A stretch of 64,000 bases of DNA, from positions 1,340,451 through 1,404,450 of the forward strand of contig VXBA01002640.1 of the NCBI GenBank assembly GCA_013399895.1. The letters are read 5' to 3'. Position 1 is the first letter of the stretch; every line of letters begins with the position of its first letter. Shown here one piece after another: positions 38,301 to 47,300 of the stretch. The stretch is from Serilophus lunatus (taxonomy: Eukaryota; Chordata; Aves; Passeriformes; Eurylaimidae). The notes under the pieces were generated by a model. The model was not told the origin of the DNA, made no database searches, and saw nothing but the letters and a program-made list of their open reading frames with translations. The position numbers and the translations under genes are program-made.

Positions 38301-41300
38301 TGGGCTTTGAAGCAACTCCAAGCACATGGGAATGACTCCTTGCTCCAGAAACACAATCTCTAAATCACCCGACTTGCTGAAGGAATGGAATCGTGAGGAT
38401 TAATTTATTGTCTGAAGCAACAGCCGCGCCAGATGTCAATGGCCTGGAGGTTTCCATGAGCTGTCTCGGCTGGTCTGTGGAAGAGGGAGGGGGGTTGGAC
38501 CCTTTAGAAAAGATGCTGCTGCTTCTGAAACCCAGAGCTGGAGGAAAGGCTGTTTTTTATGTGATGCTTTGGATTATTTAAAGCTCTTAATTGCTGCTGC
38601 AAGGCTCACATTGTGTGGCAGTGGCGTCATCCCTCCCCATCCCTGCTCCTTGCTCTGCCCTTTGCAGGATGGCCCCGGAGGTGGTGATGTGCGAGACCAT
38701 GAAGGACACTCCATATGACTACAAGGCAGACATCTGGTCCCTGGGGATCACACTGATCGAAATGGCCCAGATCGAGCCGCCCCATCACGAGCTCAATCCC
38801 ATGAGAGTCCTGCTGAAGATTGCCAAGTCTGACCCCCCCACGCTCAGCTGCCCTTCCAAATGGTGAGGGGTTTGGGCCAGCAGAATGCACATTTCCCAAC
38901 TAGAGAGAAAACCCAGTGATTTCTAGCAGTTTTGTTTTAATTTGAGAATCCAGTGTAGAATTCTAGCTGTATTCCAGGTCCAGCTGTGTGTTAGGGGCTC
39001 CGAAGGCACTGTTGGCTGAGGGCAGATTATCAAACTGTGCTGCCAGTGTGCAGGCAGCATGGGGGAGCTGCTGCTCACCCACAGGACCCCCTGAAGCGAG
39101 AGGCCGCTGTTTTCAAAATGTTCCATATGTATGAAAGGATGGTTTTTCTCTAAACCTGGAGATGGCTAAGAATTTCTTTCCTGGAGTCTGGAAAGCCACT
39201 TCTGCATTGAAAAGTAAACTAAACAAATTACTTTTAATATATTTATTTATTTTAAAATTGTTATAAAATTTGCTGCATGATATCCAGTAGCAAATTACTG
39301 GGAGAGCGCTGGAGTCACAAGCATTGGCACAGCAGGCAGGGTGGGAATGCTCCTGTGGAGCTGCTCAGAAGCCAGAAGTGGATCAGGGATATGCTCTGGT
39401 TCTCAGAGCTGTGCTTTGCAGTCTGAGGGTGCCCTCCTATGGGGTTCCTGGGCCTTCACAGCCATCCTTTCCCACTGCAGCTCCTGGAGCATTCTTGTCC
39501 ACAACCTGCTCTAGCCATGGGCTCCCTTTGGAGAATAACTGCTGATGTTCTCTCCTGCCTCTGCCTTGGCCCTGGGGAACAGTGACTGGGGCTCAGTCAC
39601 CACTGTCTGTTGCCATCACAAGTCAGGCAAAATCTAATCCTCACTTGGCTATGTTGATGATGCTCTTAAAAATAATCTGAATAACTGAGCACTGGGAATT
39701 ATGACCAGTTCCATGTTGGGACACAATCTGGAAAAGGAATCCAGCAGGCCCCTGAGGCATTCGAGGTCTTTCCTTCTCCTGAGCTTCCTACTAACAACTG
39801 TGTTTTAAGGTCCCTGGAGTTTAGAGACTTCCTGAAGAAGGCACTGGACAAGAATCCGGAGACCCGTCCCAGTGCTGCCCAGCTGCTGGAGGTAGGGACT
39901 GGCACAAGCCCTTGGGCTGGGTCCGTGGCCCCAACTGGTTTCAGATGTTTTTTGTCTTGTATAGAAAGTTCATAGTACTTTTCAGCCAGTAAAATACTCA
40001 AAAAAGGATCAGCAGTGTTTTTCCCCTTTGGAGCAAACTGCAGAGCCCCCAAGGACACCAGGTGGAATAGAAATGTCTCCTGTTGCTTGAAAATGGCCAC
40101 GTGGCAGCCAGCTTGGATTATACCTGGCTATCCCAAATTTAAATTCAACTCCTCTCCTTTCTTCCTGTCCCTTTTCAAAATAATAGAAAAAGTCTGGAAG
40201 ATGCTGTTCCTTGCTGACTGCAGATCTCTCACTGCAGCACTGGCTGCACACTCCCATCTGTGCTGGATTCCCTGAGAGACCCGAGGGACTCCACAGCCTT
40301 TTGCTGAAGCTCAACACAAACACCCTGCCGCGTGCACTGAGTGATTCCAGCCTGTATTCAATTAAACCTTTCCCCAGGCTCTGTTGCACCCAGGGATACT
40401 GCAAACTGGCTCTTGCCCTGCTCCTGCTGCCACTTGGTGGGCTTAGACCTAGAGCTCAGTGTGGGGAGTAGGAATGTCCCCTTCTTTAAGTCCAGCTGGT
40501 GTTTAACCTCAGCACTATGTTCTCTCTTGTTCTCCCTCATGCATGCAGTGCCTATCTTTAAATTCCTCTGGGGGAGCTGAGCCCTGCAACAACTGGAAAG
40601 AGCCACATCCTCAGGTCTTTGCAGTTGTTTTAAAGCAAAAAGTGGTCCTTGCCAGTGCTGTCCCTGTGCTCTCATTTGGCCACGAGCTCACAGTGTCTGT
40701 TTGTGGCCACCTCACATGTGCATTGTGCTTGGTTTTCAGCATCCCTTCGTCAGCAAGGTGACCAGCAACCGAGCTCTGCGTGAGCTGGTGGCCGAGGCCA
40801 AGGCTGAGGTGATGGAAGAGATCGAAGAGAGTCGGGATGAAGCGGAAGAGGATGACTCGTCTGAGTCTGCCTCGGTGAGCACTCCCAGCCCTGTGCTGGC
40901 AAATTTGCCAGTGTGGCTGTGGTGGGAGAAAAAGCTCAGCAACTTTTCCAGGCTCCAAAACGCTGGTTTACAGCTGTTCTGAGCCCCATCAGGTGGAGGG
41001 GAAATGGTTGTTTGGCCAGGGAGGGGCTGCTTTTTGGTGGCTGCCAAGGGCATAGAGAAACAATGATGCTGGCGGGCAGCCCAGTGCCCACTCACAGGAG
41101 AGGCTTGCAAAAAGTGGTTAAAAGAAAAAAAAGGAGAAGAAAAGGAAAAGAATGAAAAATAGGCCCCAATACAGGCTGGAGAAGCTGGAGTGGAAGCAAT
41201 GCCAGCAGCACATGGTACAACAGAAATGGACCACCAACACAAGGGGGAGCTGGACACATTTGCCCCTGAGCTGGGCTCTTTGAAGGGGACGTCTCAGAGC

Positions 41301-44300
41301 TGCCTAGGCAGTATTGCTGGGGCACATGCCTTGACCTCCCTCATCTGTGCCAAAGGGTAGTGATATTCATGGTGAAGTTACCAATGGGAAAAGGTGTTTG
41401 ATATGCAAACTCTTAGGCTGCCTCTTCAGGATATGCAGGTTCTGGAGCTTTTTTACTGTGCCTTTTCCTTACAGTGTCCGTAGTCCCAGGGGCCACAAAC
41501 CTTGAGAAAGATAGAAGCATCCCAGGGAACATGTCCTAAAAGGGAAGATTTCCTCCTGATAAGTCTTCAGCTGCGAGTGACTTTGCTCTGAAATGTGGAG
41601 ATTTTTAGCCTATGGAGTTGTGTTAAGTGTGGTGCCAAACTCAACATTTTCCCTTGCCTGTCTTTCCAGCCCCCTGGTAAGCACAAGCGGGACCCCTCAG
41701 AGGCAAGCCAGCTCAGTTTTGATGGAGAGAAGCCTCCAGAGTCCTCCTTGCCTAAAGCTGTGAATGGGTCTGTGGGGACTGGCAACAACACCACAGATGG
41801 ACAGAGCAACAGAGTCTCAGATGAAGGGATAAGCAGTGACAGTGACAAACTGGAGAGGAATCACTCCACAAAAACCCTCCCCAGCTGTGCCACCTCAGCC
41901 ACCCAGGACAAGCCAGACATCATCTTGCAGCCTGGACATTTGGATAACTCAACAGAGGGAAACAAGCAGGCCAGGACAGGCAGCACGGAGAGGAAGAGCA
42001 TTGGGGAGCGACCAGAGAGCAGCCACTTGGAGAACTTCACAGTGGAGAAACTTCCCAACGGGAGTTTGGATCCCCCAGCTCCGTTCCCTGGCAGCCGGTC
42101 CAAAGGGGACTCAGATTCTGGCAGCACTTCAGCTTCTGAAAGCATGGACCTCACCATCTCCTTGTCTACTGACCTGTCCCTCAACAGGGAGAGTGGTTCC
42201 ATCTCTCTGAAGGTGAGAGTGCTGGGCAGAGAATGTTAGAGTACACAGGGCTAACAAGGAGGGTGGAAGCTCTTCCCTAGGCAAAGCCTTCAGTGGTGTT
42301 TTCCCTGTCTGTGAGTTAGCTGTCCCAGCTGGGCTCAGGCCGGCACAGCACATGGCATGTCCTCAATGGCATGTCCTCAAATGAAGGAGAAGCTCTTGGT
42401 GGAACTGCTGCAGGTATATGTGTCCTCTTCTGTCCCAGGCCACTGAAATTTAATGAAGGTCTGATGTTTTGTAGCTATTTTGGAGCCCTGAGAAGTGTAA
42501 AGGAATCATGCCACTCAAATGTGATTTCCTAAACTTTATCCATAGCCCATCACTCTCCTGCTCTTTCCTAGAACACCAGGCCCCAGGAGAAAGTTCATTT
42601 GGGCTTAGGCATCTCTCAGTTTTTCCAACCTGCCCTACATCTGGCCTGGTTTGTGTCAGCAGAGACCTCCCAGGCTTCTTGGCTTTTGCTAAAGCTTTCT
42701 GGAGGCTGGGAATGCTTGTCAGCCAGAGCTGGCCAGGTCAGCATGGCTTAGAGGAAGAGGCAAAATAACTGGAATGGTATTTGCTGAGCTTCAGGAGAAG
42801 AAATGTTGTGACTTGAGGGGGCAGAGTGATGTGTTGCACAAGATCTTTATCAAATTGCCTGCATGAGTGATGGCTTCCCAGCACAGAATGTGCCAGGAAA
42901 TCATCCCAGCAAAACTTCCCTCCCCTCCTGCCTCCTGCGGTGACTGTGAGAGCAAACATCCCCCTCACAAGCCTGCAATCAGTGTGGAACCCTGATGACA
43001 GAAATGTGACGCTCTTGCGTAGCAATTTACCCCTCCTTGCTGCCTTTCCTCAGACACCTGGCTTCCCTGGGGCCAGCCACACATGGAATTGTTCTCCCCA
43101 GTTGGTCCCCTAGAAGAGGAAAGGAGTTTTTGGGTTTTACAGGAAGCAAGTAATGAAGAGAGAATTATGGTAGATCATGGTTTAACTGGACACAGTGAGA
43201 AAGGGTCTTTCAATGGTGCATTGTGTCTCTTTCACATCAGGTTTCTGTAAGGTAGAAGCAAGGCCGTGCAGCTTGAGTTTCCAAATCTGATGATGATTTG
43301 TGCTCAGTGTGGTTTCTTTTTATATGTTCTTCATGAACAATGGCATAAAAATTGTTCTGAGGCTTCCAGCTGTTGCACCCTGTGCAACAAGCCAGAGAGC
43401 TGCTTCATGGCCTCCTCCTTTCCTTCCCTGCTGAACTCAGGATTCCCGAATGCACAAGAAGACTCTGAAACGCACCCGCAAGTTCGTTGTGGATGGAGTA
43501 GAGGTGAGCGTCACCACCTCAAAGATCATCAGTGAGGATGAGAAGAAGGATGAAGAAATGAGATTTCTCAGGCAAGTGGGTCACTGGGTTGGAGGGAGGT
43601 CAGGGCACTGAGCCAGAGTAGGGTTTTCTTCTTTACAGGCTAATCCAGGAGTGACCTAAAGGGCTCTCATTTTTATCTCTGTTCCACATGGACTTCTTTC
43701 AGTTTTTCCTTGGTTGTCAGAGCACTTGCTGTACCATTAAGTTGAGCTTTGTTTGCATGCAGGGGAAGGATGCAGCAAGACTGACAAGGGAAGCTTGTGC
43801 TGTGTCTGGCTCTGTTCTTTGGGGACGACTGAATGTGTTCCCAGAGCTGGAGATGCCTGGCTTAATGCAAATAAGCTCAGAAATCTTCTCAAGATACTCC
43901 TCTTTTGTTCTTGTACCTCCTCAGACTTCATTAACAGAAAGGCCAAGGGAGATGTAAACTCCTCTAGCATCATTTAATATTCATGGGTGTATCATCCCTG
44001 CTTAAGCCTTTATGACTCCTTTGCAGATCTTACAGCTTTCAAACCTGCATGATCTATTCTAAAAAATAGTAACTGCTGATTCTGGCACTGAAATGAAAAG
44101 GCCCTTAAAATAATTAAAGCACAAATTGTTTTGTTTGATGCCCTTTTCTAGGCTCCCTTGTGCTGTTCTCAGGGACACCCTGAGAGTATAATTTGTCCCA
44201 AGCACTCCCTGTAGCAGCCTTATTTCTAGGCCCCAACATCAGATCTGTGCAGAAGCTCATTAGCTATTCATTTTTGTGTGAGAAGTGCAATAACCCAAAT

Positions 44301-47300
44301 AAAACAAGGGGAACATGTGTACTGGTATACAGGTCATTTCCGGGTACAACTTTCATGTAATCATGGAACCAGAGAATGACTTGAGTTGGAAGGAACATTA
44401 AAGCTCACCTCATTCCAGCCCTCTGCCATGGGCAGGGACACCTTCCACTAGACCACTTCCAGGAATGGAGCAGCCACAGCTTCTCTGGGCAACTTGTGCC
44501 AGTGCTTTTTCTTGATCCATGGTCTTGTTTTGAAAGAAGAAATCCTGCCAAAGTGCTCTTTCCAGCAGGGCCCTCAGAGAAGGTTGTGCACTCAGTGTGT
44601 GGATTGTGTACTCGGTGTGTGCACAGCAGTGGGGATCCTGCATGGGAGAACTTCTGATGCTCCTTTTGCCTGGTACATCAGTGGTTCCACAAATATGGAG
44701 CATGGGCTCAAACACTACCCTCTAAGCAGAGGCTGCCTTTTACTGGATGTGGGGACTCATGCAATGTCCTGATTGATTGGTCAGAATTTGGGAAAACTGC
44801 CCTTTCTGCCACCCAGGTGTGAGTAAGAACCGATGCAGAGCACAGGGGCCAGCTGTGTTTGGAGAACGAGTGAGCGCTAGACCAGCTGGTAGTCTGGGTA
44901 TTTTAGGTGATGGTGGGGCAGCAGTGGCTGCAGAAAATCACCTTAGGAACTTTGACAGGGCTTATCTGAGAAGCTGTGAATGCTAATGGGCCTTACCTGT
45001 GAAACCTAATGGTTTTCCAACAGTTTGTATAATTAGCATCCTGCTTCCTCACAGTGTCAGAGAGCCTGAATGCAGCTGGCATTTACATCTTGCCTTTGCT
45101 CAAAGCAAGTGACAGGGTGCTATGGGATGGCTGTGTGGCTTCCATTTCCTGCCGAAGTGATTCTTTGGCTGTTAATTCTGCCATCTCTGCTCACCCACAT
45201 GCCTCTGAACTTGTCTGACTCTATTTTTCTCTCTCCCTCCATTTTAACCCTCTGCAGGCGCCAGGAGCTGCGGGAGCTGCGTCTCCTTCAGAAGGAGGAG
45301 CACCGAAATCAAGCCCAGCTTAACAACAAACACCAGCTGCAGCTGGAGCAGATGCTCCGGCGCTTCGAGCAAGAAATGATGGTATGTGGGCAGGGGAAGC
45401 TCCTGGAAATCAGCTGCTTTGACTTCTCTGCAGGTGCCCTGTAAACCCTCACACAGGGTGATGCTCTCTGTGTTGCAACAACCTTGAGTTAACACAGCTA
45501 GAGGGAGCAGCAATGTCAAGGAACCAATTTAGGATGTGAGATGTGGGATGCGATTGTAGAGATTGAATGCTTTTGTGGGCATTAAGCTCAAGCATCTTGC
45601 AGGTTAGGAAGTAGTGATGGCCTTTGCCTGTCAGAGTGTAGCAGGGGAAAGGTTGTTCTGGACTTTCCCTCTTTAATGATCTTTCTTTGTATGTCTTTTC
45701 ATGGCTACTATGAGAAAAAGTTTACAGTGCTATTGTATTCCACAGGAAAAAAAAAAAAACGCTTTGCATAAGAAAGTAATGCGGTCAATATGTGACAGCA
45801 GGAAATCTGGCAAATCTTTGAGTGTAAATTGAATAACGAAACTGGGCTCACCGTCCCTCCATGGACAGCTTCTGATGAAGTACACAGAATGGCTTGGGGT
45901 ACATGCAAAGACAATGCCCCACCCATTTTTTTTTCCTTTTCTTTTTACTTTTTCACCTTTTGGAAGGAAATGGAAAGGAGGCTGAAGTTGATCTCTGTTC
46001 CTTTGTTCCCTTCCTGTACAGACAAAGAAGAAGTTCTACGACACAGAACTGGAAAACCTGGAACGGCAGCAGAAGCAGCAGATTGAGAAGATGGAACAAG
46101 ATCACTCGATGCGCCGGCGGGAGGAGGCCAAGCGCATTCGCCTGGAGCAGGAGCGGGACCATGTCAAATTCCAGGAGCAGCTGAAGCAGATGAAGAAGGA
46201 GGTAAAAATAGGGATAGGAGGCAGGAAAGATGGTTTCCTGCATTTCTTTCTCCCAGGAAAGCTTCGGCATTTCTCCGTATCACAACTTGGGAGGGAGGCA
46301 GGTGTTTTAGCAGGAAGCTCTTGCTTTTCTTTGGCATATTTGGGTGTTTTCTGGCATCCAGCTGTTTAGTAACATTAGGTGGGGTTGTTCTTGGCCTAGA
46401 GTCCCCTGCAGATAAATCTTACTTCCCTCTCCAAAGGTCAAGAATGAGGTTGAGAAGCTGCCACGGCAACAGCGCAAAGAGAGCATGAAGGTGAAGATGG
46501 ATGACTTCACCCAGAAAAAACAAACGATGGTAAGTAAGGCTGAGACAAGACTGCCACAGTTCCAAGATTGGGAAGCGCATAGTAGGCAGAAGCATCCTTC
46601 CTTCTTGAGAGACTGGTAGTTTCTGAAACTCCACCAAGTGTTTTTCAAGTTGCAGCAAAAGGAGGGCTCATAGTGGTACTTCTGGTTTCTTCTAGGAACA
46701 AGAGTTTTTGGCCAAGCAGAAGGAGGACCTGGAGCAAGCCATGAAAAATATAACTGCCCAGAACAAAAGGGAAATCTGTGACAAGGAACGCGAATGCCTG
46801 AACAAAAAGCAGCAGCTCATGAGAGGTGGGTGGCAAAGGCTGTAAAGGAGGAAAGAGAATGTTGTGATGATGGGTTTATCCCACACTGACTCTTCTCACG
46901 CAGCAGATGCTGTGACAGAGTTGCAAGCTGGCAGGATGGGATTTAGAAAAAACCAGCCTCGCCAGATCCTGTCTGAATGTTTAACAATAATAATACTTAG
47001 CACTTTAATCTTCAAAGTGCTTTACAAATACGAGTCAATTAGGCTTCATAATTGCAAGAAATGATTCTCCAATATGGTTTGCAACCAATTTCTCTTGGAA
47101 AACAGGAGGTGAATTATCACCTCCCACATCTGTTGCACTGCTCATGTGTGTAGGGATCTCTTGAGCTTGGGACATATTGTGTGACCAAGCTGAGGGGCCA
47201 GGGTGGGCTGTCTCCAGAACCTTCTCCTTTCCACAGACCGAGAAGCTTGCATCTGGGATCTCGAAGAGCGTCAGCAACAGGAGAAGCATCAGCTCGTCAA

